DNA from: JBBIND01 sp037444075
GTDB lineage: Bacteria; Acidobacteriota; Terriglobia; Bryobacterales; Bryobacteraceae
Reading direction: 5' to 3'
DNA length: 64,000 bases
NCBI GenBank assembly: GCA_037444075.1
Contig: JBBIND010000007.1
Coordinates: 1 to 64,000 of the forward strand
Positions 15,787 through 25,000 of this stretch are shown piece after piece. Both the position numbers and the translations under genes were made by a program. The notes below the pieces were generated by a model. It ran no database searches, was not told where the DNA came from, and saw only the letters and a program-made list of their open reading frames with translations. The number at the start of each line of letters is the position of its first letter. The stretch's first letter is position 1.

Positions 15787-18537
15787 TCAACCGCACCCGC
15801 TGGTGTTGCCGCAGTTGCCGCACCGGTAGCAGGAACCGCTGCGCGTCATCAACGATCCGCACACGGCACACAACGGAGCGTCCATCTGGTCGGGTCCGAA
15901 AGGAAGCGACTGCTGAGCTTCGGGCTCGGTGGGCCGCAGCGTACCCGCCCCCCCTACTTCCGACACGGCATACTCCGGACCCAGAAACTTTGCGCCGAGC
16001 CACCGGAAGATGTAGTCCATGATGGACTTGGCGTAGGGAACCTGCGCGTTGCCGGTCCATCCGCACGGCTCGAAACGCACGTGGCTGAACTTGTCCACGA
16101 AGAACTTCAGCGAAACACCGTACTGAAGCGAGTAGCTGATGGCCGTGGCGAAGCTGTCCATCAGGCCTGAGATGGTGGAGCCTTCCTTGGCCATGGTGAT
16201 GAACAACTCGCCCGGCGAGCCGTCCTCGAACAGGCCCACAGTCAGGTAGCCTTCGTGCCCTCCGATACAGAACTTGTGCGTGATGGAGCGGCGCTCGTCG
16301 GGTAGTTTGCGGCGCACCGGACGGTAAACCACCTTCTCGCCCGCCTCGGTCTTGGTTCCCTGGGCGGCGCCCGTGTTCAGCGGCTGCACGCGCTTGGAGT
16401 TGTCCCGGTAGATGGCCACCGCTTTCAGACCCAACCGCCAGGCCTCGATGTAGGCATTCATGATGTCATCCACCGAGGATTCTTCCGGCATGTTGATGGT
16501 CTTCGAGATGGCGCCGGAGATGAACGGCTGCACGGCGGACATCATGCGCACGTGGCCCATGTGGTGGATGAAACGGGTCCCGTTTTGCGCCCGCAGGCTG
16601 CAATCGAAGATGGGCAGGTGCCCCGCCTTGAGATCAGCCGCCCCTTCGATCGTGCCCGTGGCATCGATGTGGTTCACGATGCGTTCCACCTGGCCCTGGT
16701 CATACCCGAGCCTGGCGAGAGCCTGCGGCACCGTGTTGTTGACGATCTTGATGACTCCGCCGCCCACCAGTTTCTTCAGCTTTACCAGGGACAGGTCCGG
16801 CTCGATGCCGGTGGTGTCGCAATCCATCATGAAGCCGATCGTCCCTGTAGGAGCAATCACGGTGGCTTGCGCATTGCGGAATCCCGAGATGCGCCCAAGG
16901 CTATAAGCCTCATTCCAGCAATCCATGGCGGCTTTCAGTAGACCCGGCGCGACCCGCCGGCCATCGATGCTCTGAACCGCCTCGCTGTGCATGCGTATCA
17001 CGTCCAGGAAAGAACCCTCGTTCTCCGCGTAGCGGGGGAACGTCCCCACGCCCGCGGCCAGACGCGCACTGGTCTGGTACGCCTGGCCGCACATCACCGC
17101 CGCGATGGCGCCCGCTAAAGCGCGGCCTTCGTCGCTGTCGTAGGGAACACCCATCGACATGAGCAGTGCCCCAAGGTTGGCGTATCCCAATCCCAACGGG
17201 CGGAAGTCCCGGGAGTTCCTGGCGATATCTTCGGTGGGATAGCTGGAGTTCTCGACGATGATCTCCATGGCCACGATCATCGTGTCGACGGCCCGCTGGA
17301 AGGAGACGACATCGAACTCGCCGTCCGGCCCCAGGAATCTAAGCAGGTTCACCGACGCCAAATTGCAGGCGGAATTGTCGAGGAACATGTACTCCGAGCA
17401 GGGGTTGGACGCGTTGATCCGCCCGGACGCTTTCGACGTGTGCCAGCGGTTGATGGTCGTGTCAAATTGCATGCCCGGGTCGCCGCACTGGTGCGTGGCC
17501 TCCGCAATCTGCCTCAGAAGATCGCGCGCCTTGGTGCGCTTCACCGGCTGGCCGCTCACGCGGGACCGGGTCCACCAATCTCCGTCCTCAATGACCGCCT
17601 GCATGAACTCATCCGTCACGCGGGCCGAGTTGTTGGCGTTTTGGAAAAAGATGGATGCGTAGGCTTCTCCGTCCAGCGAGGAATCGTAACCCGCGCCGAT
17701 CAGGGCGTGCGCCTTCCTCTCCTCGCTCGCCTTGCACCATATGAACTTCTCGATGTCCGGATGGTCGATGTCTAGAATGACCATCTTGGCGGCGCGGCGC
17801 GTCTTGCCTCCGGACTTGATCACGCCGGCGAAGGCGTCAAAACCCTTCATGAAACTCAACGGCCCCGAAGCCCGTCCGCCTCCGGACAGGATGGCGTCTT
17901 CCTCGCGCAGAGTGGAGAGGTTCGTTCCCGTTCCGGATCCCCACTTGAACAGCATGCCTTCCGTTTTTGCCAGGTCGAGGATCGACTCGAGCGAGTCCTT
18001 CACAGAGTTAATGAAGCAGGCCGAGCACTGCGGACGCTGCTTGCCTTTGTCCAGCTTCCGCATGGCGCCGGCTGATTCGTCGTAATACCAGCCGTATCCG
18101 CGTGATTCGCGCACTCCCACGTTGAACCACACCGGAGAATTGAAGGACGCCTTCTGCGTCAACATCAGGTGGGCCAGGTCACTCCGGAAATTCTCAGCGT
18201 CCTCCGGAGTCTGGAAATAACGGCCCTCGCGGCCCCAGCCCGTCAGCGTGTCCACGACGCGGTGCACCAGTTGCGCCACGCTGCGCTCGCGCTCCAGGGA
18301 GCCCAGCTTGCCGTGAAAATATTTGCTCGCGACTATATTGGTTGCCGTCTGCGACCAGCCGGCGGGGACTTCCACATCCCTTTGCTCGAAGATGATGGTC
18401 CCCTTGTCATTCGTAATGGTGGCGTTACGCAACTCCCACTGGATTTCATCATAGGGAGTCTTGCCGGCTTCCAACGTGGCAGTGAAATACCGGGAGAAAG
18501 AAACCCCAACCCGTTCGGCGATGGGGAATGTACGCAT
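15787..18537 (-). CDS. nrdJ: Adenosylcobalamin-dependent (class II) ribonucleotide reductase
   Basis: This enzyme reduces ribonucleotides to deoxyribonucleotides using a B12-generated thiyl radical and needs no oxygen. The 916-residue length fits the large NrdJ type. Seen are the active-site segment NPCSEYMFLDNSACNLASVN with its cysteine pair, FKWGSGTGTNLSTLR, and a zinc-ribbon-like C-terminus with repeated Cys pairs (CAVCGS, CYRCGNCGN). ATG 18537 is chosen because AGAGGAG lies just upstream and it gives a normal short lead before the first conserved block. An ATG at 18582 would add 15 residues without a ribosome site. No cobalamin riboswitch was recognised upstream. Confidence 0.95.
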   Translation of the reverse strand: MRTFPIAERVGVSFSRYFTATLEAGKTPYDEIQWELRNATITNDKGTIIFEQRDVEVPAGWSQTATNIVASKYFHGKLGSLERERSVAQLVHRVVDTLTGWGREGRYFQTPEDAENFRSDLAHLMLTQKASFNSPVWFNVGVRESRGYGWYYDESAGAMRKLDKGKQRPQCSACFINSVKDSLESILDLAKTEGMLFKWGSGTGTNLSTLREEDAILSGGGRASGPLSFMKGFDAFAGVIKSGGKTRRAAKMVILDIDHPDIEKFIWCKASEERKAHALIGAGYDSSLDGEAYASIFFQNANNSARVTDEFMQAVIEDGDWWTRSRVSGQPVKRTKARDLLRQIAEATHQCGDPGMQFDTTINRWHTSKASGRINASNPCSEYMFLDNSACNLASVNLLRFLGPDGEFDVVSFQRAVDTMIVAMEIIVENSSYPTEDIARNSRDFRPLGLGYANLGALLMSMGVPYDSDEGRALAGAIAAVMCGQAYQTSARLAAGVGTFPRYAENEGSFLDVIRMHSEAVQSIDGRRVAPGLLKAAMDCWNEAYSLGRISGFRNAQATVIAPTGTIGFMMDCDTTGIEPDLSLVKLKKLVGGGVIKIVNNTVPQALARLGYDQGQVERIVNHIDATGTIEGAADLKAGHLPIFDCSLRAQNGTRFIHHMGHVRMMSAVQPFISGAISKTINMPEESSVDDIMNAYIEAWRLGLKAVAIYRDNSKRVQPLNTGAAQGTKTEAGEKVVYRPVRRKLPDERRSITHKFCIGGHEGYLTVGLFEDGSPGELFITMAKEGSTISGLMDSFATAISYSLQYGVSLKFFVDKFSHVRFEPCGWTGNAQVPYAKSIMDYIFRWLGAKFLGPEYAVSEVGGAGTLRPTEPEAQQSLPFGPDQMDAPLCAVCGSLMTRSGSCYRCGNCGNTSGCG

Positions 18538-18640
18538 AGACTCCTCTTGCTCAGCTAGACCCACTGTTGCTAATTTTCCCATAATCCCAACACTACCCAG
18601 AACAACGGGGGAGAAAGGTGAAGTTCATGGCTTAGTCGCC

Positions 18641-18670
18641 ATGATGCCCCAATATGTAGTGTGCAGTCAA
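18641..18670 (-). promoter_or_regulatory. Predicted promoter of nrdJ
   Basis: On the minus strand TTGACT (18670-18665) and CATCAT (18646-18641) are separated by 18 bases, giving a start of transcription near 18634. The spacer is occupied almost exactly by a candidate NrdR box. The -10 element matches four of six consensus positions. Confidence 0.5.
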
Positions 18671-18692
18671 GGAATATATCTATATACGGTAG
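18647..18692. promoter_or_regulatory. Candidate pair of NrdR boxes at the nrdJ promoter
   Basis: CCCCAATATGTAGTGT at 18647-18662 matches 13 of 16 positions of the NrdR consensus as I recall it (ACACWATATATWGTGT). A weaker copy, TATCTATATACGGTAG at 18677-18692, keeps the central core. The centres are 30 bases apart, close to the roughly three-turn spacing of known NrdR operators. The better box lies between the -35 and -10, where bound NrdR would block polymerase. The second box is weak, so confidence is moderate. Confidence 0.45.
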
Positions 18693-18772
18693 ATGAGTTT
18701 ACAGGTTGCACCCTAGAATTCCGGCTCGATCCAGACGCTTCTTTTGTGTTGTGATGCGCCGAGATGCCGTTT

Positions 18773-21349
18773 TCAGGGGCTCACGCGCCATTCCACGGGA
18801 CCGAATAGTCCGCTGGGCAACTGCTTCTTTGTCAATTGGTTGGAATATGTATTCGTGACCTGGAGCCGTACCCGGTTGCGCCCGGGTTGGAGCCACTTCG
18901 TGACTTCGACGCGGTAAGGCGGCCACAGACGCGTTCCGGCGTCCTGTCCGTTGACAGTGATGTTGACCCACTCGCGGACCTCTCCGCAATCGAGCCAGAT
19001 TCTCTTGCCTGACTTGAGGATCTCCGCCGGCAACTCGATTTCCCTTTCGTAGGCGCCCGTGCCGGAGAACGTCTCCAACTCCTTATCGAGCTCGCGCCAA
19101 TCGCCCCAACGCGCGCTCTCGATAGTCTTCATCGGGACACTGAGGCGCCACCCGTCATCGGGCAGGCGGATGGTCGTGGGCGCAATGGCAGGCGGCGCCC
19201 CGCGCTGTGTCCGCAAGGCGCGGCGGGACGGGTCGAAGACGGCGATGATGGAGTTCATCGGCGGCAATTCGATGCCCGCCTTCACCCAACCCCGCTCAAA
19301 ACTAACAGGCACTTCGGTAGTTCCGCCAGTTTCCGCGTCCCAAAACTCGGGCATGACGGATTGCCGGAACTGCACACTCGTTCTCAGGGTGGCTTCGCCC
19401 TCGTTGGTGAGCAGGTAGAAGTGGATGTTGTCTTTGACCCGGTGCGTAAAACGCAGGTCCGGGGCGGCGGGGTCCGCCTGCAAGTCGGCGCCCGCCGTAC
19501 GTCTCAGGAAGGTCAACAGGGCGGAGAGATCCTCTACCGCCAGGAACTTGGGATGCCTGCTGACCTCGCTGATCAACTGCCGCGCCCGGTCCAGTCCCGG
19601 GCGCAAAGGATGCGGATCCAGTTGCGTCCGGTAGGCGACCACCTGGACGCCGGCTTTCATCCACTGCAACATTCGTTCGAACAAACCGGTGGAGATCGCG
19701 TGCAGACCGTCCAGCAACACCACCCTGTAGGAAGCCTGTCCCAGTTCGAGACGCCCGCGCCGGACAACGGCCTGGGCCATCACCGATTCGTCCAGGTAGT
19801 AGAAATCAATCTGGTTTTCAAACAGGCTCCGGGCGGCGCGCCAAGGCACTTGCTTGGCGGCGGAGAGGATGGCCACATCCGCCACGGGGCGCCCTTCGCG
19901 CATCAGCCACGAAAGCCGGTCCGTGTACGCGGAAAACGCCCCGTAGTGATCCTTCCACAGGTTGTTCAAGCCGACGTCGGGGGGACGCTCGAAGCGCCTC
20001 GGTCCCTCCACCGAATAGTAGAAGGCGTGGGGCATGATCAGGTTCGCGCCACGGACAAAAAGCCAGTCGGAGAGCCACTTCATCTCGCGCATGGTCAGTT
20101 CCCACCCGAAAGCCCCGAAGCACTCGTTGATCACCACCGGACGGTTCAGATGCAGCCCCATGCTGCTCGCACTCTTGCCTGCAAGGCTCTGCTCTCCTTC
20201 CAGGGCTGTCTTGCCAGGCAGCACCCAACGCCAGACGACGTCCTGTCCCGGCTCGTGGAAGTAGACCTGAGGACCCATGTCCCCGCCGCCCTCAGGATGC
20301 CCGGTGAGGGCGATGCCGGCGCGGGTGCACCATTCATAGAGCGGCCTGTAGTAGCTCTGGTTCATCGCAGCTTCTATCGACCGCTCGAAATCCGCGCGAA
20401 TAGTCTCTTCCAGTTTGCCGGTTGCTTCCACCCACAGGAAGGGGAGCCAGGGCTCGAAGTCGTAGCCTGCCAGGCGGTTCAACTGCTCGAGGAAACCTGT
20501 GGTCCAGGGCCTGAGGCCGCGGCGTGAACGGCGTCCAAGAATAGTCGGTTCGTCAGTGAAGATGCCTCGCACGGTTTTGCCGAAGTGCTGACTCAATTCC
20601 CGGCGGTAGACATCGTGCGTGAACTGAATGAAGCTCGCCGTGGCCTCCGGATTGAGCAGGTCCGCCGAGGGCGGGGCGCCGGGGAGATTGTCCTCCTCGT
20701 CGTCGTGCACGCCGCGGATGACGCCCCCACTCGGGATCTGTGAAAACACAAACAGGGTATGCTCTCCGGCAGGCACGTCGGCTTCGAGTTGCCCTCCGCT
20801 GAGGCGGAGCAACTGACCGCCGGGCTCGTGCGCTCCGCCTTGCTTGCGCAGCAGCACGGCGCTCACGAAGCTCTCGGACTTTTCCAGGTCGAGCTTCACC
20901 GACGAGCGGCCCGGACCTCGCCATTCAAACGACCGCATGCGCAAACCTTGCGAAGCGAACGCCGGGTTGGCGGCCACCACCTTTCCGTGCGCTGAGCCGG
21001 AAGGGTACATGGCTTCGTCGTACAGGTAGACGCGCATCCCGCGCCGCGCGGCTTCCTCCACCGCGAAGCGGACCAGGGAGAGGTAGCGCGGAGTCAGGTA
21101 TCCCACCTCGCGCGACAAGCCCATCCGCGGATGAATGACAAACCCATGCACGCCTTTCTGCGTCATCCATTCGATTTGTTCGAGCAATCCCTGTTCGGTG
21201 ATATTGGCGTTCCAGAACCAGAACGGAGCCTGCGTGTACTCCTTGCCCGGCTCCTTGAATTGCCGGCGCAAACGCTCCAGTGAGGCTTGGGCAAACGTGC
21301 CGGTGGCCATCGATGCGGCCACCGCGAGGGCGAAGAGGACTCTTTTCAT
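18773..21349 (-). CDS. Secreted GH106-like glycoside hydrolase (alpha-L-rhamnosidase-like)
   Basis: The 858-residue protein has a signal peptide (MKRVLFALAVAASMATGTFA). Its TIM-barrel-like N-terminal region has the recurrent motifs PFWFWNANITEQGL, HPRMGLSREVGYL and VYLYDEAMYPSGSAHGKV. A central region contains GIFTDEPTILG, and a C-terminal beta-sandwich ends in a galactose-binding-like fold (WLQPGRNRVRLQVTNTYSNQ). These are features of the GH106/rhamnosidase-like group; the exact substrate cannot be fixed. ATG 21349 is preferred over an upstream TTG because AGGAAG lies seven bases before it. It probably degrades plant or microbial polysaccharide. Confidence 0.75.
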   Translation of the reverse strand: MKRVLFALAVAASMATGTFAQASLERLRRQFKEPGKEYTQAPFWFWNANITEQGLLEQIEWMTQKGVHGFVIHPRMGLSREVGYLTPRYLSLVRFAVEEAARRGMRVYLYDEAMYPSGSAHGKVVAANPAFASQGLRMRSFEWRGPGRSSVKLDLEKSESFVSAVLLRKQGGAHEPGGQLLRLSGGQLEADVPAGEHTLFVFSQIPSGGVIRGVHDDEEDNLPGAPPSADLLNPEATASFIQFTHDVYRRELSQHFGKTVRGIFTDEPTILGRRSRRGLRPWTTGFLEQLNRLAGYDFEPWLPFLWVEATGKLEETIRADFERSIEAAMNQSYYRPLYEWCTRAGIALTGHPEGGGDMGPQVYFHEPGQDVVWRWVLPGKTALEGEQSLAGKSASSMGLHLNRPVVINECFGAFGWELTMREMKWLSDWLFVRGANLIMPHAFYYSVEGPRRFERPPDVGLNNLWKDHYGAFSAYTDRLSWLMREGRPVADVAILSAAKQVPWRAARSLFENQIDFYYLDESVMAQAVVRRGRLELGQASYRVVLLDGLHAISTGLFERMLQWMKAGVQVVAYRTQLDPHPLRPGLDRARQLISEVSRHPKFLAVEDLSALLTFLRRTAGADLQADPAAPDLRFTHRVKDNIHFYLLTNEGEATLRTSVQFRQSVMPEFWDAETGGTTEVPVSFERGWVKAGIELPPMNSIIAVFDPSRRALRTQRGAPPAIAPTTIRLPDDGWRLSVPMKTIESARWGDWRELDKELETFSGTGAYEREIELPAEILKSGKRIWLDCGEVREWVNITVNGQDAGTRLWPPYRVEVTKWLQPGRNRVRLQVTNTYSNQLTKKQLPSGLFGPVEWRVSP

Positions 21350-21368
21350 GTTGCGCTTCCTGCTCAAA

Positions 21369-22706
21369 TTATTCTTCAGGCGCTACCCGAACGCGCACGG
21401 GAGCCAGCCGCCGCCCGCCAAGATGCATTTCCAGCAGATGATCTCCCGCTCTCACCGCGGCGGGCAGGGAGAAGTTGATCTCGTATCGGGGAGGCGCCGG
21501 GTCTGTGCAGAAAATGTCAATGTCTCGGGCCGGGTGGGAACCCACCGTGGCGCCGAATTCCTCCGGTTTGGACGCTTCTTCGAGCACCACCTTGACGGTT
21601 CCGCTGACGATGGTCGTGCCCGACAGCAGATTCACTCCATCGGTGACCGCCATCACGCACGGAACCAGCGGCCCCGGCGGGATGACGCGTAACGTGGCAG
21701 GCGGACACAACTCCTTGCCAAGCCACAGCAGGCGCACGGGCTGAAGTCCGCTGCGCGTGGATGGGGGCAACCATACATTCACTTGCCGGAGCCCGTCCCT
21801 TTCCGGTTCGCCGATATACACCGGAGTCGCGGGCTGCGAGCCGATGCGCACTTCCAGGTGATTCAGGTCAATGTCTTGCGGCAGGTTTTCCAGCCACAGG
21901 CTGACGCAGGCAAAGCGCCCTCGGGAAGGCGCCACCGGCTCGCTGCTGTGGGCGTTGGTGATGCGCCGCAGGCGGGCGCTGCCGGACCCCGGGGAGCCGT
22001 CTAATGCGGCGATCCAACCCGTGGCGCGCTTGCGGCACGTGATCCACATATACTGCGTCAGGGCGCCTTCTAACGCCAGGAGTTGCATGTCGTTGTTGCG
22101 AGCGAAGGCAGCCATCTCCTCCGCCTGGAAACGCACGCCGCTCCAGGTGTCATACCGGGCGGCTGTGGGCGGCAAACCGTTGAGCTGACAGCGCAAGATG
22201 CCCCCGGTTCGCAGAACCCGCCGGGCTTCGTGCAGGTAGTTGATGACAACCTCCCGGCTCGGTATGTGCTGGAAAACCGCGTAGGAATAGACAAAATCGA
22301 ATGACGCGCCGGGGAAATGCGACAAATCACTGGCAGGGGCATGGTAGACGTGCGCGTTGGGGATGCCCCGGAGCCGCTCGCCCGCCCTGCGGATCATCTC
22401 GTCGGAGATATCCACGCCGTGGATTTCACCCACGCTCCTGCTGAGGGGCTTCATCAGGCGTCCGGGTCCGCACCCTATCTCGAGAACTCGTGCACTTTCC
22501 GGGGCGCAGACGGGCCTCAACCGCCGCAGTTCGCGGAGCAATCCGAGCACCTGCTCGGAGGCTGTGGCGGAGAATTCCTCCTCGGTCTGCCCGCGGCGCC
22601 CAAAGGCGACGTAGTAGTGCGCGTCTTCGAGCGCGCGCCGGTTCCAGTCTTCGCGCATGCGGCGCCCAATGGCATCATTTGCGTTTGGCGTCACTTGTTC
22701 GCGCAC
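21369..22706 (-). CDS. SAM-dependent methyltransferase with C-terminal Ig-like domains
   Basis: The 445-residue protein starts with a class I methyltransferase domain: motif I VLEIGCGPGR at residues 74-83, then HGVDISDEMI, FDFVYSYAVFQHI and ARRVLRTGGIL. From about residue 255 to the end it changes into two beta-rich Ig-like segments. One of them (RQVNVWLPPSTRSGLQPVRL) resembles the C-terminal domain frequent in Solibacter secreted proteins. The GTG start at 22706 has AAGGA six bases upstream and overlaps the beta-helix gene by 16 bases. No signal peptide is seen, so it is likely cytoplasmic. The methyl acceptor is unknown; glycan or glycolipid modification is a guess from the neighbours. Confidence 0.8.
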   Translation of the reverse strand: MREQVTPNANDAIGRRMREDWNRRALEDAHYYVAFGRRGQTEEEFSATASEQVLGLLRELRRLRPVCAPESARVLEIGCGPGRLMKPLSRSVGEIHGVDISDEMIRRAGERLRGIPNAHVYHAPASDLSHFPGASFDFVYSYAVFQHIPSREVVINYLHEARRVLRTGGILRCQLNGLPPTAARYDTWSGVRFQAEEMAAFARNNDMQLLALEGALTQYMWITCRKRATGWIAALDGSPGSGSARLRRITNAHSSEPVAPSRGRFACVSLWLENLPQDIDLNHLEVRIGSQPATPVYIGEPERDGLRQVNVWLPPSTRSGLQPVRLLWLGKELCPPATLRVIPPGPLVPCVMAVTDGVNLLSGTTIVSGTVKVVLEEASKPEEFGATVGSHPARDIDIFCTDPAPPRYEINFSLPAAVRAGDHLLEMHLGGRRLAPVRVRVAPEE

Positions 22707-24040
22707 GTATTGTCCTTCACCTGATTGTCAGCCACGCCGATTCCCGGCGCCCGGCCGATGCAGCGCTCAGCCATGCGGTGTCCTGTAATCGTATTCCCTT
22801 GAACCAGGTTGCCGCGGGCAGGGTCCGGGCGTTCGGCGCGGCTGCCCAGGTATATTCCGCTTTGCAGCAGGTCAGGCTGGTCAGGGAAGTGGAGGCACCC
22901 GAAGCGTTGCGCGCTCTCGTTGCACCCCGCCTTGTTGAGAGAGAGCAACCGGTTGCCCGTGATAGTGTGTCCCTGCCCGATCAGAAAGATGCCGCCGAAC
23001 TTCCAGCCTTCGACGGTGTTGCCGGCCACCACGATGTTCTCAGATCGCATGTCCGGGTTGGTGTTGTTCATGACAATCGCGTACTGCCCTATCGTGTAAG
23101 AAACCGCCGGCAGCCGGTTCCGGCACTCGTTGCCGCGGACTTCGCCGTTGTGAAAACCATCCAGGTCAATGCACTTTCCGTTGATTTCCTCGAAGCGGTT
23201 GGCGAGGTAGCGGCTGTTGTCGACGTTGCCGGCAGTGTCAATAGCTACGGGAATCCCACCGCCCTCGAGGTCGATTTCCTCCACCGGGTATCCGATGAGC
23301 CGGCCCGTATTGCCCTCCACGGTAACGCCCGTGGCATGACCCACCTGTATGGCGTCCCGCGCCGTCCGTTCAAACCAGTTGCCGGCGATTCGGCCGTCGC
23401 GGTTCCGCGGCGACGTGTAGCGGGAATGCGTCCAAACACCGTTGCCTCGCACGTTCAGGAAGCGGCTGTTCAGGACGCGAAAGTTCTCGGTCCCGGTTTC
23501 AAACAGCATTCCTCCGCTCGCGTTGTTGCGGCCCTTTTCGTTGCGCGAGCCTGAGTCCCGTACCACCACTTTTTCGACGAGGACGTTGCTTGAGCGGCTC
23601 ACGATCAGCGCGTAGTTCGTCATATTGCGGAAGCGCACGTTGGTGATGGACAGGTCCCGAACCTCGTCCGCGATGATGCCGTTGCTTGAGTAGTAATCGA
23701 CAAAGGCGACGTCCGAAGGGGGCAGGCCGACCCGGACCTCCAGACTCTCGCGATTCCCGTCCAAGTCGAAATCGCGCAGACGTACGCCGCGGGCCGATCG
23801 GATGCTGAGAATGGCCTTCCCCTTGAACCGGGCGGAGGCGCGCAGCGTACTGCCTTCGGGAGCGCCCGCGATCTCCAGGTCCTGTGCGCCGGCGGGGATC
23901 TGCAACTCGCGCGAGATTTCGGTCACACCCGGCGGGAGTTGAATTCTCCCCGAGCCGCGGCTGAGGGCTCGCTGAAGCCCGCCGTCACCGCCGCAGCCCG
24001 CGCCCAGGCAGGCGGCCAGGATCACCCAGCAAATGCGCAT
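22691..24040 (-). CDS. Right-handed beta-helix repeat lipoprotein
   Basis: The 449-residue protein begins with a lipoprotein signal (MRICWVILAAC), with a lipobox LAAC at residues 8-11. The body is a chain of short asparagine/glycine-rich repeats typical of parallel beta-helices of the pectate-lyase superfold (for example NVLVEKVVVRDSG, NIVVAGNTVEGW, VQGNTITGH). Such proteins bind or cleave polyuronides or other glycans. No catalytic calcium site could be assigned with confidence. It overlaps the methyltransferase gene and probably forms an operon with it. Confidence 0.82.
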   Translation of the reverse strand: MRICWVILAACLGAGCGGDGGLQRALSRGSGRIQLPPGVTEISRELQIPAGAQDLEIAGAPEGSTLRASARFKGKAILSIRSARGVRLRDFDLDGNRESLEVRVGLPPSDVAFVDYYSSNGIIADEVRDLSITNVRFRNMTNYALIVSRSSNVLVEKVVVRDSGSRNEKGRNNASGGMLFETGTENFRVLNSRFLNVRGNGVWTHSRYTSPRNRDGRIAGNWFERTARDAIQVGHATGVTVEGNTGRLIGYPVEEIDLEGGGIPVAIDTAGNVDNSRYLANRFEEINGKCIDLDGFHNGEVRGNECRNRLPAVSYTIGQYAIVMNNTNPDMRSENIVVAGNTVEGWKFGGIFLIGQGHTITGNRLLSLNKAGCNESAQRFGCLHFPDQPDLLQSGIYLGSRAERPDPARGNLVQGNTITGHRMAERCIGRAPGIGVADNQVKDNTCANK

Positions 24041-24061
24041 GAAACCGCTATTCTATCTTGC

Positions 24062-25000
24062 ATGGCCATCGTGTTTCGTCAGGTGAGTGCGCCGCCGCTC
24101 CAGTGTGTGAACGCGGTGGCTCCGGGTGGCGCCATCGTAGGGCTGATCGGCGAGCGTGGATCGGGCAAGGGCCGGTTGGTGAGGCTGGCAGCCGGTCTCG
24201 AAAAACCCCTGGCGGGCGAAGTGACGGCCGGGAGTCCGGTGCGCCTGCTGGAGCCCGGGCCGACGCTGGAAATTCCGGAAGCGAACACCCTGCTGATTCA
24301 CCACGCCTTGGCGCTTTGCGATGCCTTCGAAGTAGCCTGCGCCGCGGAACGGCTGGAGAAACTGAGACGCCGGGGAGCCGCCATCCTGGTCGTGTCGCAT
24401 GACGAAGCGCTGCTGCGCGCGCTCTGCGATGAGCTTTGGTGGCTAAATGGCGGGCGGATTGAAGCTCGCGGAGATCCCGCGGAAGTGCTGGCGCGCTACC
24501 ATTCCTGTCTCGCCGGGCGGCTTCGCGATTGGGGAAGAGCCACCGGGGCAGCCCCTCTGGGCCCGTCTCTGCGGCGCGGCGACGGGCGCGCCCGCGTCCT
24601 CTCCATCGAGACGTTGGGGCCGGACGGAGAGCCAACTTCGGTCTGGCCCGGCGGCGAGCCTGTGGCCGTGCGGATCCGTGTTCGATTTCTGGAGCCCGTT
24701 CAGGATCCGGTCATCGGCATTATGATCCGGACCCGGATCGGATTCGAGGTCTACGGCACCAACACGGAACTGGAGGGCGTCCACTTTGGCCCATGCCAGG
24801 CAGGCGAGCAAGTGCAGCTCACCTATCGCTTGGACTGCCATTTGTGCCCGCAGCAATACACCCTCACCGCCGCTTCCCATGATCCTGATGGAACCTGGCA
24901 CGATTGGCTTGAGGATGCAGTGGCTTTCTCGGTGGCAGACCATCGCTACACGGCTGGCGTAGCCAACCTGAGGGCAAAGGTGCAGGTAGAGAAAGCTTAG
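24062..25000 (+). CDS. Shortened Wzt-like ABC ATPase with intact C-terminal O-antigen-binding-type domain
   Basis: The 312-residue protein has a Walker A-like loop (GERGSGKG, residues 30-37) and a switch histidine (VVSHDEALLR, about 111-120). A Walker B-like strand TLLIHHALALCD (76-87) has His where the catalytic Asp/Glu should be. Only about 45 residues separate Walker A from Walker B, against roughly 110-120 in normal ATPases. The Q-loop and the LSGGQ/SSGM signature subdomain are therefore missing. From about residue 165 a Wzt_C-like beta-sandwich follows, which in Wzt reads the end of O-polysaccharide chains. No permease lies nearby. ATG 24062 begins at the domain start; no ribosome site is evident. 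It is probably not a working transporter ATPase. Confidence 0.75.
   Translation: MAIVFRQVSAPPLQCVNAVAPGGAIVGLIGERGSGKGRLVRLAAGLEKPLAGEVTAGSPVRLLEPGPTLEIPEANTLLIHHALALCDAFEVACAAERLEKLRRRGAAILVVSHDEALLRALCDELWWLNGGRIEARGDPAEVLARYHSCLAGRLRDWGRATGAAPLGPSLRRGDGRARVLSIETLGPDGEPTSVWPGGEPVAVRIRVRFLEPVQDPVIGIMIRTRIGFEVYGTNTELEGVHFGPCQAGEQVQLTYRLDCHLCPQQYTLTAASHDPDGTWHDWLEDAVAFSVADHRYTAGVANLRAKVQVEKA

Noticed and set aside
18583..18772. Possible cobalamin riboswitch upstream of B12-dependent nrdJ
   Set aside because: I looked for a B12-box-like conserved core and long paired regions and found neither. The leader after the predicted transcription start is too short.
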